DNA of 64,000 nucleotides from Candidatus Galloscillospira excrementipullorum. Lineage in GTDB: Bacteria; Bacillota; Clostridia; Oscillospirales; Feifaniaceae. The DNA lies in NCBI GenBank assembly GCA_018714125.1, contig DVNV01000070.1, positions 1 through 64,000 of the forward strand, given 5' to 3'. This document shows positions 41,112 to 48,572 of this stretch, piece after piece (the first letter of the stretch is position 1; each line of letters begins with the position of its first letter). The position numbers and the translations under genes were made by a program. The notes under the pieces are model-generated. The model was not told the DNA's origin and ran no database searches. It saw only the letters and a list, made by a program, of their open reading frames with translations.

Positions 41112-41140
41112 TTGTATTTTTACGAGGTATATGATACAAT
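41112..41140 (+). promoter_or_regulatory. Promoter upstream of the small membrane protein gene
   Basis: TTGTAT (41112-41117), 17-base spacer, TACAAT (41135-41140). The next real gene starts 325 bases downstream. Confidence 0.55.
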
Positions 41141-41465
41141 AAACGAAAATCTTTCTGTTTTTGGAGGGGATTCCCATGGGTCAGGCCGCAGCCTGAGGAG
41201 CTGCCGCATACCGCACTTCCCAAAAGAGGGCGCACCCTGCGCCGCCGCGCGCCGCCCCCCTGACGGGCGATGCGCCCGGGCGGGGCGCCGCAAAAGCATG
41301 GGCCAAGTGCACCGCAAAATCATTGGAAGGGCTCCGGCCGCGCACCTTTTCCGGAAAAAGGCGCCCCGCAGGCGCGCCGCAGGCGCGCGCAGGGGGGCGG
41401 GACGCGGCGGCCGGGAGACAGCCCTTTCAAACTGATTTCAAACAATCACAGGAGGTGCTCCAAAC
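41141..41465 (+). other. Long GC-rich putative leader with a six-codon ORF
   Basis: GGAGGGGATTCCC is followed by ATG GGT CAG GCC GCA GCC TGA (41176-41196), a six-codon frame with a good ribosome site. The remaining 270 bases are very GC-rich with repeated GGCGCGCC-type stems and hold no supported gene. It may be a regulatory leader or a decayed gene. Confidence 0.35.
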
Positions 41466-41990
41466 ATGAACTCTTCCAAAAAAAGCAGTCTGCCCGCCCT
41501 TTGCGCCGGCGTTTTCCTGATTTCGCTGGCCTATGTCCTGGTCGTCACGCTGTGGGGGGACTTTTTTGTCGACATCTATTTCCCCTGGCCGCGCTACCTG
41601 TGCAGCGCCCTTGCCTGGCCGCTCTGCTACCTGAGCGGGACGCTGCTGCCCATACTGCTGCTCAAGGAGCAAATCGTGCTGTCCGGCTCGCTGCGCACCG
41701 CCTTAGGCGTTGCAGGCGCCGCCGCGCTGCTCTTCTTCCTTCTGGCCTACTGGGTTCCGACCACGGGAAGCTCCACCTTCTTTTTCTCGGTGTATGCCAC
41801 CCTGCTGGCCGACACACCGGCCCTGCTCTTCCCGCCCTGCGTGCTGCTCTGCCTGGCCTTTGCCGGCACGAGCCGGCAGAAAAGCCCCTCCAAACTCCCG
41901 CAGAGCCCCGCAGCAGACGGCGACGCAGGCCTTCCGGGAGGCGGCGCCTCCTTCCCGGTTTCGGACGGCTCCGCCGGCTCCGCCCTGTAA
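41466..41990 (+). CDS. Small membrane protein, paralogue of the 44864 product
   Basis: 174 residues with four hydrophobic segments in the first 135 and a polar Pro/Gly/Ser tail. I do not recognise a named family. It is clearly related to the protein at 44864-45331: SALAWPLCYLSGTLLPILLL here matches HCVAWPLCALSGIALPLLLS there, followed in both by (E)QIVLSGSLRTALGVAG versus GEVCLPGWLRILLAAAG. The two paralogues flank the second BlaI-BlaR1 pair. ATG 41466 follows ACAGGAGGTG. A terminator follows. Confidence 0.8.
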   Translation: MNSSKKSSLPALCAGVFLISLAYVLVVTLWGDFFVDIYFPWPRYLCSALAWPLCYLSGTLLPILLLKEQIVLSGSLRTALGVAGAAALLFFLLAYWVPTTGSSTFFFSVYATLLADTPALLFPPCVLLCLAFAGTSRQKSPSKLPQSPAADGDAGLPGGGASFPVSDGSAGSAL

Positions 41991-42027
41991 TGCACAAAAC
42001 CTCCGGCGCTCCTCTCCTGCCGATGCA

Positions 42028-42070
42028 GCCCCCGCCCTTTGCAAACAAACGGGCGGGGGCTTTTCTTTTT
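42028..42070 (+). terminator. Rho-independent terminator
   Basis: GCCCCCGCCC (42028-42037) pairs with GGGCGGGGGC (42051-42060), followed by TTTTCTTTTT. Confidence 0.88.
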
Positions 42071-42239
42071 GCCGCAGACGTCGCCGTTTTCCCCCTCTGC
42101 GGCCCCGCCTTCTTCCCTATCATATGATGCGATGCGCCGCCCGGCGCCCATCCTGTACCTTTTGCCCGCCCGGCATGCCGCCTGCAGGAGCTTTGCGGGC
42201 GCCGGCAACGGGCCTTTTTCAAAAAAGGGTTTTTCCCTT

Positions 42240-44147
42240 TTACGAGGCGGCGCCCCACACAGCCTCCTCCCCGGGTAGCCCCACATCAAAGAAAAACTCC
42301 ATTTGATAATAGGTCTGCCGGAAGCTGTCAAACCCGCCGCGCACGGTGTAGTGCGCACTGTAGGGCGCCAGAGGCAGCACGCCATCCTCGAGCTCCGAGC
42401 TCTGCACCGTGTAGCTGAGGCTTCTGTCCCAGTTTTCCACCGTCACCGTGTAATCCCTTGGCTCAGGCTCAAACTCAAGGCGCACCTGCGTAACCGCCAG
42501 CCCGAAGACACCGCCCACCCCAAAGTCCTCTTGCTCCGGCACGCGGATGCCCTCGGCATCCCTGACAAACAGGGTGCGGCTTTGGGCCGACAGGTGCTCC
42601 TGATTCGCCGTTTCGCAGCCCGAAAACCACAGGTCCAGTACGGGCGTCCGGGGATCGGGGTCGGGGTCGGGCGCCTCAAAGTCGAGCATCGCGTCAAGGG
42701 CCTGCCAGTCAATTTCTTCCTCCACGAGACAGGCAATCTCTCCCCTGCCGTCGTCCGGCAGATCCGCAATCAGCAGCCCGTCGCTGAGCGTAAGGCGGAT
42801 CAGGCCCTCCTGCCCGGGGATTTCATAGTCGATGTCAAGGCAGCGCGTGCCGAAGGGCTGCTCACGGCCCTGCGCCCCGGCATAGATTTCCCGGATGCGC
42901 AGCGAACCCAAAAACCCGGTCAGCGCAGCCTCGTCATAGCCGAACACCTTGCGGGAAAGGCGCATGTCCTCCCGCCAGCCCGAGACAAACACGCGCTGCA
43001 CGCAAGGCGTCTGCGTCTGCCCTTCAAACAGCAGTTCCCGCGCCGGCCTTGCGGCGTCGGCCAGCGCCAGCGTGCCCGCCGTTGCGGTGAGGGCAAAGGC
43101 GGCGGCTCCCACCAGCAGCCCGCCCGACAGGCGTTTTGCCGGCTTCATGACGTGGGAAAGCCGGTAACGCAGCGTTTGGGCGGCGCCCGACAGGCAGGTC
43201 GTGCAGCCGCGTCCGCTTGCGCCGTGCTGCAGCAGGAGTTCGGCATAGCGGCGGCGGGTTGCCTCGTCGGCATCCTCCAGCACGGCTTCGTCACAGCTCA
43301 GCTCCAAATCGTCCGACGCCCTGCGCCGGGCAATCCAGCACAGGGGATTGAACCAGCACAGCGCCGTGCAAAAGCCCAAAAAGAGCTTGGTACGGGTGTC
43401 GCGCCGCACGATGTGGCGCAGCTCGTGGCAGAAAATCAGCTCCAGCTCCTCCCTGCTGTAGTGCCGGCCCGGCAGCACCAGCCGCATGGTGCGCAAAAAG
43501 CAGCCCACCGTGAGCGGCGTGCTCACCTGCCGCGAGACCACCACCGGGATGTCGCGCCGGACGCCGTGGCGCCGCAGCTCTGCATGCCACTGCTCCAGCA
43601 GCGCCGCATCCCGCTCCGGGACGGCGTCCCTCAGCAACAGCCGGCGAAACTGCAGATGGGAGACCATCTGCCACACCAAAAGGCCCAAAAAGCCCAAAAG
43701 CCACACCGCAAACATCGGCTCAAACAGGGCCTTGGGCAGCGTGAGCACCGCAAGCGGCCTGCTGTCGTCGTCCATCACAATCCACACCAGAAAATACAGC
43801 AGCCCCGGCACCAGCCACAGCGCCGCGCAGGCCCTGGCGCTCACCGCCCTGCGCAACGGGGCCAGCACGAGCAGCAGCAGGGCGTAATACACCCCAATCT
43901 GAAAAAACAGCAGCCACAGATTTGCCGCAAAGCGGCCCAGCGCCTGCACCCCGCCCCACAGCAAAAAGAAGGCCATTCCCATCGCCAGCGCCACCGGCAG
44001 CAGCATCGGCTCAATGAGGCAGACCTGCCGCCCGGGCTTTAGGCTTTCAATGCGCAGCTTGTCCTCCTCCCTGCCCCGGAGGGAGAACATATCCGCCGTA
44101 AGCGCCCCCAAAATCAGCGCCATGACAAACCGAAGTCCAAAACTCAT
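42240..44147 (-). CDS. BlaR1-family M56 membrane metallopeptidase sensor (second copy)
   Basis: 635 residues. Membrane segments near 3-20, 47-70, 75-97, 107-125 and 143-163, a zinc protease with HELRH (His241, Glu242, His245) in ELIFCHELRHIVRRDTR and the downstream ligand region DDLELSCDEAV, a further membrane segment near 345-365, and an extracellular C-terminal sensor of about 270 residues. As in the 24190 product, no penicillin-binding motifs are seen, so another signal is likely. It overlaps its repressor gene by ATGA. The two BlaR1 proteins in the window are not close copies. Confidence 0.88.
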   Translation of the reverse strand: MSFGLRFVMALILGALTADMFSLRGREEDKLRIESLKPGRQVCLIEPMLLPVALAMGMAFFLLWGGVQALGRFAANLWLLFFQIGVYYALLLLVLAPLRRAVSARACAALWLVPGLLYFLVWIVMDDDSRPLAVLTLPKALFEPMFAVWLLGFLGLLVWQMVSHLQFRRLLLRDAVPERDAALLEQWHAELRRHGVRRDIPVVVSRQVSTPLTVGCFLRTMRLVLPGRHYSREELELIFCHELRHIVRRDTRTKLFLGFCTALCWFNPLCWIARRRASDDLELSCDEAVLEDADEATRRRYAELLLQHGASGRGCTTCLSGAAQTLRYRLSHVMKPAKRLSGGLLVGAAAFALTATAGTLALADAARPARELLFEGQTQTPCVQRVFVSGWREDMRLSRKVFGYDEAALTGFLGSLRIREIYAGAQGREQPFGTRCLDIDYEIPGQEGLIRLTLSDGLLIADLPDDGRGEIACLVEEEIDWQALDAMLDFEAPDPDPDPRTPVLDLWFSGCETANQEHLSAQSRTLFVRDAEGIRVPEQEDFGVGGVFGLAVTQVRLEFEPEPRDYTVTVENWDRSLSYTVQSSELEDGVLPLAPYSAHYTVRGGFDSFRQTYYQMEFFFDVGLPGEEAVWGAAS

Positions 44148-44524
44148 AGACCGTCTTCCTCCAGCAGGCGGCGCAGCTCCTCCACCTCTTCACGGCTCAG
44201 CCCGCCCTCGCACAGCGCCGTGGCAAACAACCGCACATCCCCCCGGCACAGCTTGCTCAGAAAGCGGCTGCCCTGCGAGGCCACATACTGCCCGCGCGAA
44301 AAGGCCGGCGTATACACCTTGCTCTTGCCCCGCTTTTGGGCCTGCAGTACCCCCTTTTGGGTCAGACGTCCCAGCAGCGTCAGCAGCGTCGTGGTCGCCA
44401 TGGGGTGCCTGCTCTCAAGCAGGGGCTCGATGTCCGCCCGCGAAACGGGCGGCTCGCAGTCCCAGATTGCCTGCATGACTTCAAGCTCCGCATCGGGCAG
44501 CCTCTCTATCGTTTGTCCGCTCAT
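44144..44524 (-). CDS. BlaI/MecI-family repressor (second copy)
   Basis: 126 residues. Winged helix at the N-terminus (LPDAELEVMQAIWDCEPPVS, then MATTTLLTLLGRLTQKGVLQ and KSKVYTP), then dimerisation helices ending EEVEELRRLLEEDGL. Typical for the family that blocks transcription until cut by the partner protease. Two CTACA-N2-TGTAG operators overlie its promoter. The first repressor in the window has a different operator sequence, so the two circuits should be separate. Confidence 0.93.
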   Translation of the reverse strand: MSGQTIERLPDAELEVMQAIWDCEPPVSRADIEPLLESRHPMATTTLLTLLGRLTQKGVLQAQKRGKSKVYTPAFSRGQYVASQGSRFLSKLCRGDVRLFATALCEGGLSREEVEELRRLLEEDGL

Positions 44525-44535
44525 ACCATCATCCT

Positions 44536-44585
44536 CTACAGTTGTAGTATGTTGATATTCTACAACTGTAGAATATATTTGTCAA
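44536..44585 (-). promoter_or_regulatory. Second blaI-blaR1 promoter with two repressor operators
   Basis: On the minus strand, TTGACA (44585-44580), 17-base spacer, TAGAAT (44562-44557). Dyads CTACAGTTGTAG (44536-44547) and CTACAACTGTAG (44560-44571) lie 24 bases apart, one reaching the -10, one at the start region. They fit the TACA-N2-TGTA operator of BlaI/MecI proteins. Confidence 0.88.
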
Positions 44586-44759
44586 GAGGGACCTCCCCTT
44601 CGGGCGGGGCCGGCGCGCGGCAGCTTGCTTCCTTTTTCTCTTTTTGTCGAATTTTGAGGTTTTGTTTTTATTTTTTCTGCGGACAGAGCGTTGTCCTAAA
44701 GCCTTTGGGAGCTTTCCCTGTTTTTCAAAAATGTTTTTACTTTTTTTCGTTTTGTTTCG

Positions 44760-44789
44760 TTGACAATTCGTTTCTTTTTGGTGTATGCT
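44760..44789 (+). promoter_or_regulatory. Promoter of the second paralogous membrane protein gene
   Basis: TTGACA (44760-44765), 18-base spacer, TATGCT (44784-44789), 75 bases before the start. No BlaI-type dyad overlaps it. The 44586-44759 stretch is T-rich and otherwise empty. Confidence 0.55.
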
Positions 44790-44863
44790 GAAGATGTCCT
44801 TTCAGGCTGGGCCTCCGTCTTTCTGTTTCGAATGCCGCCCTTTTTGTCATGTGAGGTGTCTTT

Positions 44864-45331
44864 ATGAATCAGAACCGCGTTTTCAAAACGGCCTCCCTTG
44901 TTTGTCTGATTGTTTTTGTGCTCTCTGTCGCCTACATGCTGGCCATCGTGAGGCTGCGCTATCACTTTGAATCGACCTGGAATATCCTCCCCGTCACCTA
45001 TGCCCACTGCGTCGCATGGCCTTTGTGCGCGCTGAGCGGCATTGCTCTGCCCCTGCTGCTGTCCAAGGGGGAGGTCTGCCTGCCGGGCTGGCTGCGCATT
45101 CTTCTGGCTGCCGCAGGCGGGGTGCTCATGGTCATTGTCTTCTGGGCGGCCTTTGGGCGCAACCACATCCTGCCCGGCACCGGCTTTGGCCATTTCATGT
45201 ATCTGCTCTCGGCCGAGCTCTACCGCATGGAGGGCCTGATGTTCATCCCCTGCGTGCCTTTCGTCTCGGCCCTTGCGGTGTCCACCAGAGAAAAGCCGCA
45301 GAGCGCCGCCGGGCAGGAGACGCCCGACTGA
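44864..45331 (+). CDS. Small membrane protein, paralogue of the 41466 product
   Basis: 155 residues, four hydrophobic segments, a short charged tail (TREKPQSAAGQETPD). Family not recognised. Similarity to the 41466 product runs from the first helix (LVCLIVFVLSVAYML versus GVFLISLAYVLVV) through the AWPLC-LSG-LP block to the last helix and the TREK/TSRQK tail. The start has GTGAGGTG upstream. The two genes face the same way and bracket the minus-strand BlaR1-BlaI operon. The pair could be targets or protective partners of the sensor; this is inference. Confidence 0.8.
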   Translation: MNQNRVFKTASLVCLIVFVLSVAYMLAIVRLRYHFESTWNILPVTYAHCVAWPLCALSGIALPLLLSKGEVCLPGWLRILLAAAGGVLMVIVFWAAFGRNHILPGTGFGHFMYLLSAELYRMEGLMFIPCVPFVSALAVSTREKPQSAAGQETPD

Positions 45332-45420
45332 GCCGGAAGGCCCTCCCAAGACTTCCGATTTGGCAAAACAGCCCGCTCAAGCAAAGGCTGCGGCAAAAGA
45401 AAATACCAATTTTTACGCAA

Positions 45421-45460
45421 ACGGGGGGGTGTGCGGTTTTGGCTGCACACCCCCGTTTTA
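45421..45460 (+). terminator. Rho-independent terminator
   Basis: The arm beginning ACGGGGG and ending TGTGC pairs with GCACACCCCCGT (45445-45456) with two unpaired G, then TTTATT. Confidence 0.75.
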
Positions 45461-45500
45461 TTCCCTTTTTCCAAAAACGCCGCCCCTTCCGCCCTGCACA

Positions 45501-45529
45501 TTGCGCAAGCCCCCCCGTCGTGCTATACT
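45501..45529 (+). promoter_or_regulatory. proC promoter
   Basis: TTGCGC (45501-45506), 17-base spacer, TATACT (45524-45529), 67 bases before the start. Confidence 0.55.
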
Positions 45530-45595
45530 GACTTTAGCTGCAACATCCCGCTGCAACGCAGAGGTCTTTTCAAAATCAAGCAAGGAGGATTTTTT

Positions 45596-46378
45596 ATGAC
45601 TCTTTCCTTTGTCGGCATGGGCAACATGGCCTATGCCATTGCCAGAGGGCTGCTGGAAGCCGGCGCCCTCAAGGGGGAGCAGGTGTCGGCCTACGACCCC
45701 AACCCGCAAAAGGCGCGCACGCTTGAGCAGGATTTCGGCGTCCGCTGTCTGGAAGAGCTCGGGCAGGCGGCAAAGGCCGACCTTGTGGTGCTGGCCGTCA
45801 AGCCCAACGTCATTGAGCAGGTGGTCGGCGAGCTCAAAAGCCTGCTGGAGGGCAAGGCCGTTTTGTGTATTGCCCTCGGCTGGCGCTTCAAAGAGCTCGA
45901 CGCCGTTTTGCCGGCTTCGGCGCGTCATCTCTCGGTCATGCCCAACACCCCCATGCAGGTCGGCGAGGGCATGTGCATTTTCGAAAAAAAGCACACGCTG
46001 ACACAAAACGAGCACGACGCCGTGCGCGCCCTGTTTGAAGCCATCGGCAGCGTGGAGGAGCTTGAGACAAAGCTCATGAGCTCGGCCGGCACCGTGACCG
46101 GCTGCGGACCGGCTTTTGTCTACATGGTCATCGAGGCGCTGGCCGACGCCGCCGTCTATCACGGCGTGCCCCGCGCCGACGCTTACCGTCTTGTGGCGCA
46201 GACCGTGCTGGGCGCCGGAAAAATGGCCCTTTGCACCGGGCTGCACCCCGGCCAGCTCAAGGACAACGTCTGCTCGCCGGGCGGCACCACCATCCGTGGC
46301 GTGGCCAAACTCGAGGAAAAAGGCCTGCGCAGCGCGCTCATTGAGGCCATCCGGGAAATCGAGGGCACCAACCGATAG
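45596..46378 (+). CDS. proC: Pyrroline-5-carboxylate reductase
   Basis: 260 residues. Last step of proline synthesis, NAD(P)H-dependent. The N-terminal nucleotide site is LSFVGMGNMAYAIARGLL; then LVVLAVKPNVIEQVV, LSVMPNTPMQVGEG, and the C-terminal family signature MSSAGTVTGCGPAFVYM, QTVLGAGKM, CSPGGTTIRGVAKLEEKGLR. Length matches the family. ATG 45596 follows AAGGAGG; the open frame upstream has no site. It is monocistronic, with its own promoter and terminator. Confidence 0.95.
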   Translation: MTLSFVGMGNMAYAIARGLLEAGALKGEQVSAYDPNPQKARTLEQDFGVRCLEELGQAAKADLVVLAVKPNVIEQVVGELKSLLEGKAVLCIALGWRFKELDAVLPASARHLSVMPNTPMQVGEGMCIFEKKHTLTQNEHDAVRALFEAIGSVEELETKLMSSAGTVTGCGPAFVYMVIEALADAAVYHGVPRADAYRLVAQTVLGAGKMALCTGLHPGQLKDNVCSPGGTTIRGVAKLEEKGLRSALIEAIREIEGTNR

Positions 46379-46512
46379 GCCCGTCCCCTTTTGCCCCCCA
46401 TCTGCAGCACAGCAGGCGGGCTGCGCCGCTTTGCTTGACAAAAAGGGGGCCCTCTTTCTTTCAAAAATTTCCGTGCTGCAATTTCAAAATTTTTGTCATT
46501 TTTTCAGCAATT

Positions 46513-46546
46513 GGCGGGCTCCAAACGAGCCCGCCTTGTTTTTTTC
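46513..46546 (+). terminator. proC terminator
   Basis: GGCGGGCTC (46513-46521) pairs with GAGCCCGCC (46527-46535), followed by TTG and a run of T. Confidence 0.85.
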
Positions 46547-46603
46547 CAGTGGTACTTTGATGAAAACTGCGCATAATGAGCATGCGAAAGGAGTGATAGT
46601 CGC

Positions 46604-46834
46604 ATGAAAACACCGTATCTTCGAAAAAATCTTCCAAACGGCGAGTCGGTGCACGTCAAGGCGCAGGACGTCGTCGATGCCGGCATTGTGCTGCCTGAGT
46701 ACGAGGACGTCCGCCGGCCGGGATATAACTATATGGATCCCCATGCGCCGGCCCATGTCGGCGAGCCCAAGCGCTTTCCCGAGATTTCCGACGCAGCCTA
46801 TCAGTTCCCCGGCGAGACCGACATTGTCGAATAA
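46604..46834 (+). CDS. Small protein of unknown function
   Basis: 76 residues, no membrane segment. No family recognised. It is rich in Pro, Asp, Glu and Tyr (YEDVRRPGYNYMDPHAPAHV), which suggests an extended or metal-binding chain. It is supported by GAAAGGAG 11 bases before the ATG and a terminator just after the stop. It stands between proC and the convergent mnmA. Confidence 0.65.
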   Translation: MKTPYLRKNLPNGESVHVKAQDVVDAGIVLPEYEDVRRPGYNYMDPHAPAHVGEPKRFPEISDAAYQFPGETDIVE

Positions 46835-46850
46835 GTCCTGACGCATGAAA

Positions 46851-46886
46851 AAGCAGGCGAAAACGGTTGTTTTCGCCTGCTTTTTC
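46851..46886. terminator. Bidirectional terminator
   Basis: AAGCAGGCGAAAAC (46851-46864) pairs with GTTTTCGCCTGCTT (46869-46882), loop GGTT, T run on the plus side and A-rich sequence on the other. It lies between the small protein gene and mnmA. Confidence 0.85.
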
Positions 46887-46900
46887 CCTGTTTTTACTTT

Positions 46901-48016
46901 TTACAGGGCCGCATCGTCTATCACGCCGCCGCCCAGCACCATATCGCCGTCGTAAAACACCGCCGACTGCCCCGGCGCCCCCCGTCGCACGGGCCGGTCG
47001 AACAGGACCAGCGCGCCCCGCTCTCCGAGGGGCTGCACCCTGGCCGCATGCTCCCTTGGCCCAAGCCGCAGCTTGACCGTGGCGCATACCGGCTGCTTGG
47101 GCGCTTCCCCCGACGTCCACACCACATCGGAGAGGGCAAGCCGGGAACAGAGCAATGCCTCGCTGCCCTGCAGCGTGACCCTGCGGGTGAGGGCGTCAAT
47201 TTTCGTGACAAAGAGGCGCCGGTCGGCCGAAACGCCAAGCCCTTTTCTCTGTCCCACGGTGTAGCGCGCAATTCCCTCGTGCCGCCCCAGGACGCGGCCT
47301 TCCCCGTCGACAAAATCCCCCGGCGCCATAGGCACGCCCAGCCGCTCAAGCACCGCCGCATAGTCGCCCTGCGGCACAAAGCAGATGTCCTGGCTGTCGC
47401 GCTTTTGCGCCACGGGAAGCGCCCACTCGCGTGCCAGCTCGCGCACGGAGGCCTTGCCCATCTGCTGCAAAGGTAGCAGCAGGCGCCCAAGCTGGCTCTG
47501 GGGCAGGCGGTAGAGCATATAGCTTTGGTCTTTGCCGCTTGCATGGCGCAGCAGCTCGGCACGGCCTGCCGCGGTGCGCACCCCGGCATAGTGCCCGCTT
47601 GCCACAAAGGGCGCCCCCAGCTCATCGGCCAGCTCGCACAGCGCCGCAAACTTGACGCCGGGATTGCAGACGATGCAGGGGTTGGGCGTGCGGGCGCCCG
47701 CATACTCGCGCGCAAAATTGCGCAGCACGATGCGCTCAAAGGCCTCCCCCACGTCGAGCTCAAAAAGCGGGATGTCTGCCGCCTGCGCCACGGCCAGCGC
47801 GTCCTCTCTGGGACAGTCGGCCCCAGGGATGCGCAGCAGCGCGCCGCACACCGAATATCCCTGCCGCACCAGCAGCTCCGCCGCCACCCCCGAGTCCACC
47901 CCGCCCGACAGGCCCAGCACCACGTCGGGCGCACGACGGCAAACGGCCTCTGTCTGCCGCAGCAAAACAGAGGCCGAAATTACGCCGGTGAGTTTTTGTC
48001 CGCTCCTGTCAGGCAT
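46901..48016 (-). CDS. mnmA: tRNA 2-thiouridylase MnmA
   Basis: 371 residues. It adds sulfur to U34 of Lys/Glu/Gln tRNAs using sulfur from a cysteine desulfurase. ATP site LGLSGGVDSGVAAELL; catalytic cysteines in ARTPNPCIVCNPGVKF and in SQDICFVPQGDY; ASGHYAG and YTVGQRKGLG also match the family. Start ATG 48016 overlaps the iscU end by 8 bases and has GAGG upstream; an N-terminal extension of about 30 residues precedes the usual start of the family. It is the last gene of iscS-iscU-mnmA. Confidence 0.93.
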   Translation of the reverse strand: MPDRSGQKLTGVISASVLLRQTEAVCRRAPDVVLGLSGGVDSGVAAELLVRQGYSVCGALLRIPGADCPREDALAVAQAADIPLFELDVGEAFERIVLRNFAREYAGARTPNPCIVCNPGVKFAALCELADELGAPFVASGHYAGVRTAAGRAELLRHASGKDQSYMLYRLPQSQLGRLLLPLQQMGKASVRELAREWALPVAQKRDSQDICFVPQGDYAAVLERLGVPMAPGDFVDGEGRVLGRHEGIARYTVGQRKGLGVSADRRLFVTKIDALTRRVTLQGSEALLCSRLALSDVVWTSGEAPKQPVCATVKLRLGPREHAARVQPLGERGALVLFDRPVRRGAPGQSAVFYDGDMVLGGGVIDDAAL

Positions 48017-48464
48017 GCTGGCAGGCCTCATGCAGGTCGCCATGGCAACATTCCATCTCGGCAACGCTGTCAAACCCGACGATGGGCTTGGGGTCAATGC
48101 CCTGCCTCTTGTAGTAGTCGATGAGCGCCGCCTTGATGGCGTCTTCCGCCAGCACGGAGCAGTGCATCTTGATGGGGGGCAGCCCGTCGAGCGCCTCCGC
48201 CACAGCCTTGTTGGTCAGGGCCAGCGCCTCGGCAATGGTCTTGCCCTTGACCATCTCGGTGGCCATGGAGCTGGTGGCCACCGCCGCACCGCAGCCAAAG
48301 GTCTTGAACTTGACGTCGGTGATGACGCCGTCTTCAATCTTCATATAAATCCGCATGATGTCGCCGCAGGTGGGATTGCCCACCTCGCCCACGGCATTGG
48401 CGTCGGCAATCTCGCCCACGTTGCGCGGATTGGTGAAATGATCCATGACTTTTTCGCTGTACAT
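48009..48464 (-). CDS. iscU: Fe-S cluster scaffold IscU/NifU-like
   Basis: 151 residues. Scaffold on which clusters are built from desulfurase sulfur. Three cluster cysteines are Cys33 (GNPTCGDIM), Cys58 (FKTFGCGAAVATSS) and Cys102 (IKMHCSVLAEDAIK), with Asp35 beside the first. The C-terminal tail carries an extra CCHGDLHEACQH, a possible metal site seen in clostridial NifU-like proteins. ATG 48464 follows AAAAAGGAG. It is 108 bases after iscS. Confidence 0.94.
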   Translation of the reverse strand: MYSEKVMDHFTNPRNVGEIADANAVGEVGNPTCGDIMRIYMKIEDGVITDVKFKTFGCGAAVATSSMATEMVKGKTIAEALALTNKAVAEALDGLPPIKMHCSVLAEDAIKAALIDYYKRQGIDPKPIVGFDSVAEMECCHGDLHEACQHA

Positions 48465-48572
48465 ATGCGTTCTCCTTTTTTCCACGTTCTCCGTTTTCAA
48501 AATCCCCGGGAGCTCTCCCCGGCAGCACGCCTTGCTGCGTCTGGAAGCTCCCGCCTTGTATCCTTCAAAAAG

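Noticed and set aside
41270-42127. 285-codon plus-strand frame overlapping the 41466 gene
   Set aside because: It runs out of frame through a membrane protein gene with a far better start and ribosome site.
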